DNA of 64,000 bases from Arsenophonus sp. aPb. GTDB lineage: Bacteria > Pseudomonadota > Gammaproteobacteria > Enterobacterales > Enterobacteriaceae. The translations under genes were made by a program, and so were the position numbers. Every line of letters begins with the position of its first letter. Within the stretch, counting starts at the first letter, position 1. A model generated the notes under the pieces. It was not told the origin of the DNA and searched no databases. It saw nothing but the letters and a program-made list of their open reading frames with translations. Below, piece after piece: positions 37,190 through 45,623 of this stretch. The stretch lies in NCBI RefSeq assembly GCF_029873475.1, contig NZ_CP123499.1, forward strand, positions 1,054,001-1,118,000, in the 5' to 3' direction.

Positions 37190-38356
37190 ATGAACTTACA
37201 CGAATATCAGGCAAAACAGCTGCTTGCCGGTTATGGTTTGCCAGTACCGACCGGTTATGCTTGTAAAACAGTAAAAGAGGCAGAAGATGCCACGACAAAA
37301 TTGGGTAATAGTCCTTGGGTTGCAAAGTGTCAGGTGCATGCTGGAGGCCGAGGCAAAGCGGGTGGTGTGAAAGTGGTTAATAATCGCGACGAAGTCCGGT
37401 TATTTGCTGAAAATTGGTTAGGAAAACGCTTAGTCACTTATCAAACCGACGCCCATGGACAGCCTGTTAATCAAATTTTGGTAGAAGCAGCAACAGATAT
37501 TGATAAAGAGCTTTATTTAGGGGCGGTAATAGATCGTGCCACTCGTCGGATTGTCTTTATGGCATCGACTGAAGGTGGGGTTGAAATTGAGAAAGTGGCA
37601 GAACAGACTCCAGAACTTATCCACAAAGCCATTATTGACCCTTTAACTGGTCCTATGCCTTATCAAGGTCGTGAGCTTGCTTTCAAGTTAGGTTTGAGCG
37701 GTAAACAAGTCGAGCAGTTTAGCAACATATTTATCGGATTAGCGACAATTTTTCTCGAGCGTGATCTGGCATTAATCGAGATTAATCCCCTGGTCATAAC
37801 TAAGCAAGGGGATTTAATTTGTCTGGATGGAAAGCTTAGTGTGGATAGTAATGCACTCTACCGCCAAGAAGAATTACAGAAGATGCGTGATATTTCTCAG
37901 GAAGATCCGCGTGAAGCTCATGCGTCAGAATGGGAGTTAAACTATGTTGCTTTAGATGGCAATATTGGTTGTATGGTTAATGGGGCTGGTTTAGCCATGG
38001 GAACTATGGACATTGTGAAGTTGCATGGTGGTGCACCGGCTAATTTTCTCGATGTCGGTGGTGGGGCAACGAAGGAACGTGTAACAGAAGCATTTAAAAT
38101 TATCTTATCTGATGAAAATGTTAGAGCCGTTTTGGTTAATATTTTTGGTGGCATTGTTCGCTGCGATTTGATTGCTGATGGTATTATTGGCGCAGTTAAA
38201 GAAATTGGGGTAAAAGTCCCGGTCATTGTTCGTCTCGAAGGCAATAATGCTGATCTAGGAGCGCAAAAGTTAGCCGATAGTGGCCTAAAGATCACGGCGG
38301 CAACCAGTTTGACCGATGCGGCAGAAAAGGCAGTAGCAGCAGCGGAGGCGAAATAA
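37190..38356 (+). CDS. sucC: Succinyl-CoA synthetase beta subunit
   Basis: SucC binds nucleotide through an ATP-grasp fold and, with SucD, makes ATP or GTP from succinyl-CoA. The 388 residues begin MNLHEYQAKQLLAGYGLPVP. They carry the ATP-grasp loop KCQVHAGGRGKAGGVK, the metal-binding EINPLV, and the Gly-rich MVNGAGLAMGTMD and NIFGGIVRCD. It lies 135 nt after sucB, with a small GAGAC/GTCTC hairpin in the gap, and is 3 nt before sucD. Confidence 0.98.
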   Translation: MNLHEYQAKQLLAGYGLPVPTGYACKTVKEAEDATTKLGNSPWVAKCQVHAGGRGKAGGVKVVNNRDEVRLFAENWLGKRLVTYQTDAHGQPVNQILVEAATDIDKELYLGAVIDRATRRIVFMASTEGGVEIEKVAEQTPELIHKAIIDPLTGPMPYQGRELAFKLGLSGKQVEQFSNIFIGLATIFLERDLALIEINPLVITKQGDLICLDGKLSVDSNALYRQEELQKMRDISQEDPREAHASEWELNYVALDGNIGCMVNGAGLAMGTMDIVKLHGGAPANFLDVGGGATKERVTEAFKIILSDENVRAVLVNIFGGIVRCDLIADGIIGAVKEIGVKVPVIVRLEGNNADLGAQKLADSGLKITAATSLTDAAEKAVAAAEAK

Positions 38357-38359
38357 GCA

Positions 38360-39235
38360 ATGTCTATTTTAATTGATAAAAATACTAAAGTTATCTGTCA
38401 AGGATTTACAGGTAGTCAAGGAACTTTTCACTCAGAGCAGGCGATTGCTTATGGGACAAAAATGGTCGGCGGTGTAACGCCAGGTAAAGGCGGAACAACA
38501 CATTTAGGATTACCGGTTTTTAATACAGTACGTGAAGCTGTAAAAGCAACAGGTGCAACTGCTTCGGTAATTTATGTTCCTGCTCGCTTCTGTAAAGATT
38601 CGATTCTTGAAGCGATCAATAGCGGCATCAAACTGATTATTACCATTACCGAAGGGATCCCTACGTTAGATATGCTAACAGTGAAAGCAAAGTTAGATGA
38701 AACTGGGGTAAGAATGATAGGGCCAAACTGTCCAGGTATTATTACACCGGGTGAATGTAAGATTGGTATCCAACCCGGACATATCCACAAACCTGGTAAA
38801 GTCGGTATTGTATCACGCTCTGGCACATTAACTTATGAAGCTGTCAAGCAGACAACGGATGCAGGATTAGGCCAATCAACTTGTGTTGGTATTGGTGGTG
38901 ATCCTATTCCTGGTTCAAATTTTATTGATATATTGAAACTGTTCCAGGCAGATCCACAAACTGAAGCTATCGTTATGATTGGTGAAATTGGTGGTACAGC
39001 GGAGGAAGAAGCGGCCGCTTATATTAAACAACATGTCACAAAACCGGTTGTTGCTTATATTGCTGGCGTAACAGCACCTAAAGGTAAGCGTATGGGCCAT
39101 GCTGGCGCCATCATTGCTGGCGGTAAAGGTACCGCAGATGAGAAGTTTGCTGCTTTAGAAGCAGCAGGGGTAAAAACGGTTCGTAGTTTAGCCGAGATTG
39201 GTGCAGCCGTTAAGCAATTAGTGACGAGTAAATAA
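38360..39235 (+). CDS. sucD: Succinyl-CoA synthetase alpha subunit
   Basis: SucD carries the phosphohistidine and the CoA site. CoA-binding blocks are GFTGSQGTFHSEQAI and GGVTPGKGGT. The phospho-His lies in RMGHAGAIIAGGKGT, with GIGGDPIPGSNF upstream. It is 291 residues, as usual. It is followed by a 3' UTR of about 50 nt and a strong terminator; the last ~120 nt of the gene, the UTR and the terminator recur in decayed form at 41249-41414. In E. coli this 3' end yields the small RNA SdhX, so the conserved UTR may have a similar use. Confidence 0.98.
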   Translation: MSILIDKNTKVICQGFTGSQGTFHSEQAIAYGTKMVGGVTPGKGGTTHLGLPVFNTVREAVKATGATASVIYVPARFCKDSILEAINSGIKLIITITEGIPTLDMLTVKAKLDETGVRMIGPNCPGIITPGECKIGIQPGHIHKPGKVGIVSRSGTLTYEAVKQTTDAGLGQSTCVGIGGDPIPGSNFIDILKLFQADPQTEAIVMIGEIGGTAEEEAAAYIKQHVTKPVVAYIAGVTAPKGKRMGHAGAIIAGGKGTADEKFAALEAAGVKTVRSLAEIGAAVKQLVTSK

Positions 39236-39256
39236 CCTGATTCATACTATAATTAG

Positions 39257-39286
39257 TAAAAGCCACTATAGATAGTGGCTTTTTTG
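39257..39286 (+). terminator. Intrinsic terminator of the suc operon
   Basis: AAAAGCCACTAT and ATAGTGGCTTTT form a 12-bp stem followed by TT. This same element is repeated at 41388-41414. Confidence 0.9.
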
Positions 39287-39807
39287 GCTATATAACTTAT
39301 TGATGTATAAATGGATTTTTTAACATCATCCACATTTTATCCACGTTACGATTTACTCCTCAAGATATTGACCCCTTATTGAAGAGTTTTATATATCATT
39401 CTGCTATAGTTTTAATTCTGTCATTTAGTTTTTATAGCAAAAACAGCAAAATAAATATTTATCAATTATATTTGCCAGTCTTAAGTCTTTTAGGGCGGCG
39501 ATGAAAAATAATTCAATCAAATGCTGCTGGCAAAATAGCCATAAAATAAAAAATGATTAACATTAAATATAATAATTTTATCTTAGCTTAATAAATATAA
39601 ATTTATATTATCTTTAACAATAAAATAATATTTTGTTAATTCTAACTAATTGTTACTTAAGTTAAATTTATTTATCATGGTTTTTATTTTTTATTAAATA
39701 GTAAAGTATAAAATATTATGTGAATATAAAAATTAAGAATTTAAAAATTTCTTTAATTAAATTTCTTATAAAATACATCTCTTCCTGTTTAATTTCTGGA
39801 GGCTGTT
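39287..39807. other. AT-rich gene-poor stretch after sucD
   Basis: This 521-nt stretch begins the sucD-cydA insertion and is extremely AT-rich. I see no supported ORF or RNA gene. Its last 20 nt hold the GGAGG ribosome site of the next gene. Confidence 0.5.
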
Positions 39808-40995
39808 ATGAGTTCATATAATATTTGGCAAGATTTCTATCAACTTACCCATTTAAGTATTGATTTTCCCAATTCAGTTAATAATAAAGCGGCAATTTAT
39901 GGTAATGGTAGAAATCAAGTAGAGGTTATGGTTACCCTACGCATAGTAGATAAAAACCTTTCACCTATTTCTTTAAAAGAAGAGGATGTAAGAGAACATA
40001 TTTTTCTTTGTGACTTCTTTTCGGGTAATGAGTTGAAATCGGGCTGGAAAATATCCGACAAAGATAATGGATATAATAAAGTGATTGAATATATCCAAAG
40101 CATTAATGCGCAGAATGAAAAAAATGAAGTAATGGATGACGGTTTTATTAGTATCCGTAAATTTGTTTCCTGTGACAGACAGGATAACGGAATTGTTATT
40201 GCTGGTGGTGTTGATATTCCTGGGGTGGGTAAATTTAATACCTCTCAGTTTGGTACATCGACAAAAAATGGCCCCAATGGCAAAGAAGGCAATGAATTTA
40301 AAAACCCGAAAAATATTACTATTAATGCTAGAGAACCTATTCGTTACAGTGATAAAGATAATATTACGATACAAGCGGGCGTATTATCTGACATTGCTGA
40401 TTTAAATTATCAAGTATTTGGTTATAACAGTAATCCTTCTACCGGCAAGGGAAAAATAATGAATTCAATTATCAAAATTTTTCCAAGTAAAGAAACAGGT
40501 ATAAATAATTTCTTCAAAGAACACCTTATTACTTATAAAGCAATAAAAAATCGGGATGTAAGCCAAGAAATGAGTGTTTTAAAGAGCCCTCGTGTTTTTA
40601 ACTGTTTTTCTATATTAAAAGAGCCTCATTATCCCTGTGCTGTTATCGGTAAATATCAGGATAATAATTTTAACCTGAATTTATGGTATTCAATGAACGA
40701 CATTATTGATATCGATGGCTTTTATATAATTGATAATGGTTCAACTGATAGCAATATGACGCAATTTCTCTGTAATGCCAAAGTAAGAAAAGAATATATA
40801 GATGATAGAAATGGTAGTATTTACTTAGTGTTATATAAAAATATTATTTTCTCTACCATCGCTAAATCTCGCCACGGCTGGAAAGATGTAATTAATAATC
40901 CTGTTATTAAGGTTGTTGACAGTTACGGTAATGAAGGAAATATCGAATTAACTTTCGACAACAAAGAGCATTTTGATGTACCGGCTATTGTTTAG
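39808..40995 (+). CDS. Unknown protein in sucD insertion, member B of a two-copy family
   Basis: This 395-residue protein has a GGAGG site 6 nt before its ATG. I do not recognise it, but it clearly resembles the prophage-adjacent 7597-8751. Shared blocks are IYGNGRNQVEVMV near residue 31, the block GVDIPGVGKFNTSQFGT, the collagen-like NGPNGKEG, NAREPIRYS, and a C-terminal DSYGNEGNIELTF. Between these blocks the two proteins have drifted widely. There is no signal peptide, membrane helix or catalytic motif I can name. It is intact and has a codable start, although it sits inside an insertion bounded by a decayed copy of the sucD 3' end. Its AT-rich composition differs from the suc and cyd genes, which supports transfer, probably from phage. 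Confidence 0.8.
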   Translation: MSSYNIWQDFYQLTHLSIDFPNSVNNKAAIYGNGRNQVEVMVTLRIVDKNLSPISLKEEDVREHIFLCDFFSGNELKSGWKISDKDNGYNKVIEYIQSINAQNEKNEVMDDGFISIRKFVSCDRQDNGIVIAGGVDIPGVGKFNTSQFGTSTKNGPNGKEGNEFKNPKNITINAREPIRYSDKDNITIQAGVLSDIADLNYQVFGYNSNPSTGKGKIMNSIIKIFPSKETGINNFFKEHLITYKAIKNRDVSQEMSVLKSPRVFNCFSILKEPHYPCAVIGKYQDNNFNLNLWYSMNDIIDIDGFYIIDNGSTDSNMTQFLCNAKVRKEYIDDRNGSIYLVLYKNIIFSTIAKSRHGWKDVINNPVIKVVDSYGNEGNIELTFDNKEHFDVPAIV

Positions 40996-41024
40996 TTTAA
41001 GTTGATTTTTTAAACACAATAAAA

Positions 41025-41045
41025 AAGTCCTGACTATCAGGGCTT
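41025..41045. terminator. Hairpin after the 39808-40995 gene
   Basis: AAGTCCTGA and TCAGGGCTT pair with one G-T wobble around a 3-nt loop. An A-run precedes it on the plus strand, giving a T-run only on the minus strand. Member A (7597-8751) is followed by the same kind of A-run hairpin. Confidence 0.5.
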
Positions 41046-41055
41046 GGTTAAATAG

Positions 41056-41265
41056 GCTAGTATCATTCAGGCTATCGGCCTTGCAAAAATCCAGCATGCG
41101 ACTGCACTGGGTTTTTTAGGTTATTGGCAATCGATAGCGAGACAATATAGTAGCCTTTACTTTGCAGCGCCTATACTTTTAGTAGCAATAAATTTACCCG
41201 CCTTACCTATTTTTAGCCGTTTATCCATCGAGACAATACCGAGGCGTGGCTGGTGGCAAAGATAG
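41056..41265 (+). pseudogene. Start-less membrane-like ORF fragment
   Basis: About 69 open codons without an in-frame ATG encode a hydrophobic segment, including ALGFLGYWQSIARQYSS, FAAPILLVAINLPALPIF and RRGWWQR. It looks like the remnant of a transporter-type membrane protein, but I cannot name the family. It runs directly into the decayed sucD copy and ends at a TAG there, so it may be relic coding DNA left by the insertion. Confidence 0.35.
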
Positions 41266-41360
41266 CGCAAATAAGAAGTTTGTTGCTTTTGAAGTGGTAG
41301 AGTAAAAACGGTTTGTAGTTTAACCGAATAGGATAGCCGTTAACTAATTAGTGACTAGTA
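41249..41360 (+). pseudogene. Decayed duplicate of the sucD 3' end
   Basis: From GCTGGTGGCAAAG (41249) to the TAAATAA stop this aligns with the last ~120 nt of sucD (39116-39235), with roughly 20 substitutions and two single-base deletions by eye. It keeps TAAAAACGGTT, GTAGTTTA and the final AATTAGTGAC-x-AGTAAATAA. In-frame stops show that it is not translated as SucD. The following UTR is much better conserved than this coding part. Confidence 0.8.
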
Positions 41361-41387
41361 AATAACCTGATTCATACTATGATTAGT

Positions 41388-41414
41388 AAAAGCCACATAG
41401 ATAGTGGCTTTTTT
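41388..41414 (+). terminator. Second copy of the sucD terminator
   Basis: AAAAGCCAC-ATAG-ATAGTGGCTTTTTT is a slightly shortened copy of 39257-39286 and is still able to fold. It comes with a nearly identical upstream UTR (41361-41387). Confidence 0.8.
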
Positions 41415-41946
41415 ATCTTTAGGCTGTGAGAAATGTTGGTAAACTTAATTTTTCACTAGCAAAATGACGTTATGCGGATTGTAAAGATCCTATTTCTGGT
41501 TTGTTAAGTAACATTTTGGTCCGTTATTCTAAGCCATCTAACGGCTAAATTGTTAGCTTGAATTATTGGCTATTTTATTAACAAGTACTGAACAATAAGC
41601 CGTTATTTAATCTATTGATGATCTTAATAAAAATTGATTTAAATCAAATAATAACATGGGTTTTATTTTCATTTTTCAATAAAATTGGCGCAGATCAAAT
41701 TTGGCTAGTATTTAAATGTAGCGGTATGTTGATTTAGTCGCAAAATTTCAATCTTAATCGTATTAAATCTATTTATTATAAGTGTATATAAGTGTACTAT
41801 TATTAAGATGTTTGTTGTATTTTGATAAATTTTTTATCGTTATTTTAAGATGTATAAAGCTGGTAGTTATGAGGCTTTCATCTTTAGCATTATGAAAGTC
41901 AGGTCGCCGCAAGTCGGTGTCTTCCTGCTAGGAGCAAGGAGTCAAG
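41415..41946. other. cydA upstream region
   Basis: This 532-nt AT-rich stretch precedes cydA and contains one clear control site, the FNR-type palindrome at 41634-41647. I see no ORF. The final part has GGAGCAAGGAG just before the cydA ATG. Confidence 0.55.
41634..41647 (+). promoter_or_regulatory. FNR-type site upstream of cydAB
   Basis: TTGATTTAAATCAA is a perfect match to the FNR consensus TTGAT-N4-ATCAA. It lies about 300 nt before cydA. In E. coli FNR represses cydAB under full anaerobiosis while ArcA activates it at low oxygen, so similar control is likely. Confidence 0.7.
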
Positions 41947-43512
41947 ATGTTTGATATTGTCGAACTGTCCCGGTTACAGTTTGCCTTAACTGCAATGTAT
42001 CATTTCCTGTTTGTGCCATTAACACTTGGTATGTCGTTTTTACTAGCCATAATGGAAACGGTATATGTTATTTCAGGTAAACAGATATATAAAGATATGA
42101 CCAAATTCTGGGGTAAGTTATTTGCTATTAACTTTGCCTTAGGTGTTGCAACCGGTTTGACCATGGAATTCCAATTCGGGACTAACTGGTCATACTATTC
42201 CCATTATGTTGGTGATATTTTTGGTGCGCCACTGGCAATTGAAGGATTAATGGCGTTCTTCCTGGAGTCAACATTTGTTGGTTTATTTCTTTTTGGCTGG
42301 GATCGTTTAAGTAAAACCCAACATTTAGCTAGCACATGGCTGGTTGCGCTGGGTTCTAATTTTTCTGCGCTGTGGATCTTAGTTGCTAATGGTTGGATGC
42401 AAAACCCGATTGCTTCTGATTTTAACTTTGAAACCATGCGAATGGAAATGCTCAGTTTTTCAGAATTAGTTTTAAATCCAGTGGCACAAGTTAAATTTGT
42501 TCATACCGTTGCCGCAGGTTATTGTACGGGTGCCATGTTCGTCTTAGGCATCAGTGCTTATTACTTACTCAAAGGCCGTGATCGTCCCTTTGCTAAACGT
42601 TCTTTCGCGATAGCGGCAAGTTTTGGTATCGCCTCAGTACTATCTGTCATTGTCTTGGGTGATGAATCGGGTTATGAAATGGGTGATGTGCAGAAGACCA
42701 AGTTAGCCGCTATTGAAGCTGAATGGGAAACCCAACCACCGCCGGCCTCATTTAATCTTATTGCTATACCCAATAGCGAAAAAATGAAAAATGAATTCGC
42801 AGTGGAAATTCCATGGTTAATGGGAATTATTACCACTCGTTCTATCGATACACCGGTTTTGGGTTTAAAAGATTTAATGGCGCAACATGAAGTTCGTATC
42901 CGTAATGGTATAAAAGCCTATGACCTGTTAAAACGATTACAGGCTGGTGATAACGATCCTGCTACACGAAAAGCATTTGATATAAATAAAAAAGATCTTG
43001 GTTATGGATTATTGTTAAAACGCTATACGCCTAATGTTGTTGATGCCAGTGAAGAACATATTAAAGCGGCAGCCAAAGACAGTATTCCTAAAGTTGGACC
43101 TCTATTCTGGGCGTTTCGCATTATGGTCGCTTGTGGCTTCCTAATGTTACTTATTTTTGGTTTATCATTTTGGTCTGTTATTCGTAACCGTATTGGTGAT
43201 AAAAAATGGCTTTTGCGTTTAGCTATGTTTGGTATTCCGTTACCATGGATTGCGGTTGAATCTGGTTGGTTTGTTGCTGAATATGGCCGCCAACCATGGG
43301 CAATTGGTGAAATTTTACCGACAGCAGTTGCGCATTCATCATTAAGCAGTGCAGATCTAATTTTCTCGATGGCGCTAATATGTGGTCTGTATACTTTGTT
43401 CTTGGTTATTGAATTGTTCTTAATGTTCAAATTTGCACGTAAAGGGCCGAGTAGCCTTAAAACAGGTCGTTATCATTATGAGCAACAAAATATTTCAGCC
43501 CAAGACGCTTAG
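41947..43512 (+). CDS. cydA: Cytochrome bd-I ubiquinol oxidase subunit I
   Basis: CydA carries the three haems and the ubiquinol site of the high-affinity oxidase used at low oxygen. It starts MFDIVELSRLQFALTAMYHFLF with His19 as the haem b595 ligand, followed by FVPLTLG. The quinol loop (residues about 250-340) contains MGIITTRSIDTPVLGLKDL. Near the end GWFVAEYGRQPW is the family signature. The 521 residues and about nine helices fit the family. It is 17 nt before cydB. Confidence 0.98.
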   Translation: MFDIVELSRLQFALTAMYHFLFVPLTLGMSFLLAIMETVYVISGKQIYKDMTKFWGKLFAINFALGVATGLTMEFQFGTNWSYYSHYVGDIFGAPLAIEGLMAFFLESTFVGLFLFGWDRLSKTQHLASTWLVALGSNFSALWILVANGWMQNPIASDFNFETMRMEMLSFSELVLNPVAQVKFVHTVAAGYCTGAMFVLGISAYYLLKGRDRPFAKRSFAIAASFGIASVLSVIVLGDESGYEMGDVQKTKLAAIEAEWETQPPPASFNLIAIPNSEKMKNEFAVEIPWLMGIITTRSIDTPVLGLKDLMAQHEVRIRNGIKAYDLLKRLQAGDNDPATRKAFDINKKDLGYGLLLKRYTPNVVDASEEHIKAAAKDSIPKVGPLFWAFRIMVACGFLMLLIFGLSFWSVIRNRIGDKKWLLRLAMFGIPLPWIAVESGWFVAEYGRQPWAIGEILPTAVAHSSLSSADLIFSMALICGLYTLFLVIELFLMFKFARKGPSSLKTGRYHYEQQNISAQDA

Positions 43513-43529
43513 TAAACAGGAGTCCATTC

Positions 43530-44669
43530 ATGTTTGATTATGAAGTTCTAAGATTTATATGGTGGCTACTGATTGGTGTGTTGCTGATCGGTTTTGCCGT
43601 GACTGATGGTTTTGATATGGGTGTTGGTATCTTATTACCATTTATGGGAAAAACAGATACTGAGCGTCGCATCATGATCAATTCAATCGCACCGCATTGG
43701 GATGGCAATCAGGTTTGGCTAGTGACTGCGGGTGGTGCACTATTTGCGGCTTGGCCGATGGTTTATGCAGCGGCATTCTCAGGTTTTTATGTTGCCATGA
43801 TATTAGTCTTGGCGTCACTATTTTTCAGACCAGTAGGGTTTGACTATCGTTCAAAGCTTGAGAATTCCAAATGGCGCAATATGTGGGATCGCGGCATATT
43901 TATTGGTAGCTTTGTACCTCCGCTGATCATTGGTGTTGCTTTTGGCAATTTGTTACAGGGCGTTCCTTTTGCAGTCAATGACCAATTGTATTTGAATTAC
44001 ACCGGCTCTTTCTTAGGGTTACTCAATCCTTATGGTTTATTAGCGGGCATTATTTCTGTAATGATGATAATTACCCAAGGTGCGACTTATCTTCAAATGC
44101 GTACGGTAGGTGAATTACATTTACGTTCACGTAATATCACTTATCTCACCGCCTTTTTCACCTTAATTACTTTTGCTGGCGCTGGCTTTTGGTTGGTATA
44201 TGGGATTGATGGTTATGCAATTAAAAGTAGCATTGATACCTATGCTGTTTCTAATCCGCTACATAAAGAAGTAGCTAAAGAAGCAGGGGCATGGTTGGTT
44301 AATTTTAATAATAATCCAGGGCTATGGGCATTACCTGTGCTGGGCTTAATTTTTCCAATACTAACTATCTTAGGCACTAAGCTTGATAAAGCCGGGTGGG
44401 CATTTTTATTTTCATCACTGACAATTGCTTGTATTATTTTAACTTTCGGCATTAGTATGTTCCCATTCATTATGCCTTCAAGTATACAGCCTAATGCCAG
44501 TTTGACGATTTGGGATGCCACTTCAAGCTTATTTACATTACAAGTGATGACGGTTGTTGCCATCATTTTTGTGCCAATTATATTGGCGTATACAATTTGG
44601 TGTTATTACAAAATGTTTGGTCGGATTGACAAAACGCATATTGAAAATAACAAGCATTCATTATATTAA
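43530..44669 (+). CDS. cydB: Cytochrome bd-I ubiquinol oxidase subunit II
   Basis: CydB is the second large membrane subunit, needed for haem insertion and stability. It has 379 residues with eight helices. The start FDYEVLRFIWWLLIGVLLIG and the conserved DGFDMGVG and HWDGNQVWLVTAGGALFAAWP match E. coli CydB. It is followed 12 nt later by the tiny cydX. Confidence 0.98.
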   Translation: MFDYEVLRFIWWLLIGVLLIGFAVTDGFDMGVGILLPFMGKTDTERRIMINSIAPHWDGNQVWLVTAGGALFAAWPMVYAAAFSGFYVAMILVLASLFFRPVGFDYRSKLENSKWRNMWDRGIFIGSFVPPLIIGVAFGNLLQGVPFAVNDQLYLNYTGSFLGLLNPYGLLAGIISVMMIITQGATYLQMRTVGELHLRSRNITYLTAFFTLITFAGAGFWLVYGIDGYAIKSSIDTYAVSNPLHKEVAKEAGAWLVNFNNNPGLWALPVLGLIFPILTILGTKLDKAGWAFLFSSLTIACIILTFGISMFPFIMPSSIQPNASLTIWDATSSLFTLQVMTVVAIIFVPIILAYTIWCYYKMFGRIDKTHIENNKHSLY

Positions 44670-44681
44670 GGACCGAATAGC

Positions 44682-44804
44682 ATGTGGTATTTTGCTTGGA
44701 TTTTAGGAACGCTACTTGCTTGTAGTTTCGCTGTAATTGCAGCTCTGGCTATAGAGCAAGTAGAAGCTAATGCGGCTAACAAAGCTAAACATACTGGTGA
44801 ATGA
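44682..44804 (+). CDS. cydX: Cytochrome bd-I small subunit CydX
   Basis: This 40-residue membrane peptide is needed for full bd oxidase activity. It begins MWYFAWILGTLLACSFAVIA, near-identical to E. coli CydX, and has a longer polar tail (EQVEANAANKAKHTGE). The start ATG 44682 follows a weak AAGGA about 10 nt upstream. Its end overlaps the start of ybgE by 4 nt. Confidence 0.95.
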   Translation: MWYFAWILGTLLACSFAVIAALAIEQVEANAANKAKHTGE

Positions 44805-45106
44805 TAATGGTAGATAAAATCTACACATTAATGAATAAGGGTCCGTTTCGGATCCTTATTCTCTTTATGGCATTTGCCATGGCTTTTTGTGTTCTCTGGG
44901 ATCCAACATTATTTGCCGCAAATACCAGTTCTCTTGCTACATGGCAGGGGTTATTGCTAATTTGGGCAACTTGTAGTGGGATAATCATTGGTATTGGGTT
45001 TTTACCTAACAAAGCGTTTTGGCGTTATTTTTTTCATCCATTACCTGCTGTTTTGATCCTAGTTTGCGGACTATTTTATTTCTTGCGTATGAGTTTCATT
45101 TCTTAA
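44801..45106 (+). CDS. ybgE: Cyd operon membrane protein YbgE
   Basis: This small membrane protein of 101 residues is linked to the cyd operon in many enterobacteria; its role is unknown. It has three hydrophobic segments (RILILFMAFAMAFCVLW, GLLLIWATCSGIIIGIG, LPAVLILVCGLFYFL) and the YbgE feature WDP-x-x-FA. The start at 44801 (ATGATAATG) overlaps cydX; an internal ATG at 44807 is equally possible. About 110 nt separate it from ybgC. Confidence 0.9.
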   Translation: MIMVDKIYTLMNKGPFRILILFMAFAMAFCVLWDPTLFAANTSSLATWQGLLLIWATCSGIIIGIGFLPNKAFWRYFFHPLPAVLILVCGLFYFLRMSFIS

Positions 45107-45218
45107 AATAAGTTTATATTTCACTATTTTTTTGTAACTTTATTTATAAATCATTCCAATAGATGATTCACTTAAGTATAGTGACGGGTAATTAATTGAT
45201 AGCGAGGGGAGTAAAAAT

Positions 45219-45623
45219 ATGCTGTTTTGCTGGCCTATCCGTGTTTATTACGAGGATACTGATGCGGGAGGTATAGTCTATTATGCACGTTATGCCCATT
45301 TTTTCGAGCGTGCTAGAACGGAAATGTTACGAGAAAAAGGATTTGAACAGCAGAAATTACGAGAAGAAAATTTAGCCTTTGTCGTACGTAAAATGACAAT
45401 TGACTATTTATACCCTGCTAAATTGGATGATTTATTAACCGTTGAAACAAAAATTAACCATGTTCAACGTACCTCATTGACTTTTCTGCAACGATTAATT
45501 AATCAGCAAGGAAAAGAAATTTGCACAGCAGAAATAATTATTGTTTCTATTGATACCTCTAAAATGAAGCCAATCGGGCTTCCTGAGTCTATTGTCGCGG
45601 AGTTTAAGCAGTGGCTGACATGA
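45219..45623 (+). CDS. ybgC: Acyl-CoA thioesterase YbgC
   Basis: This hotdog-fold thioesterase begins the tol-pal cluster and in E. coli acts on acyl-CoA and interacts with ACP and phospholipid enzymes at the membrane. The 134 residues carry the family motif VYYEDTDAGGIVYYARY with catalytic Asp, then FFERARTEMLREKG. The end overlaps the GTG start of tolQ by 13 nt, so the operon is coupled. GAGGGGAG lies about 8 nt upstream of its ATG. Confidence 0.96.
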   Translation: MLFCWPIRVYYEDTDAGGIVYYARYAHFFERARTEMLREKGFEQQKLREENLAFVVRKMTIDYLYPAKLDDLLTVETKINHVQRTSLTFLQRLINQQGKEICTAEIIIVSIDTSKMKPIGLPESIVAEFKQWLT

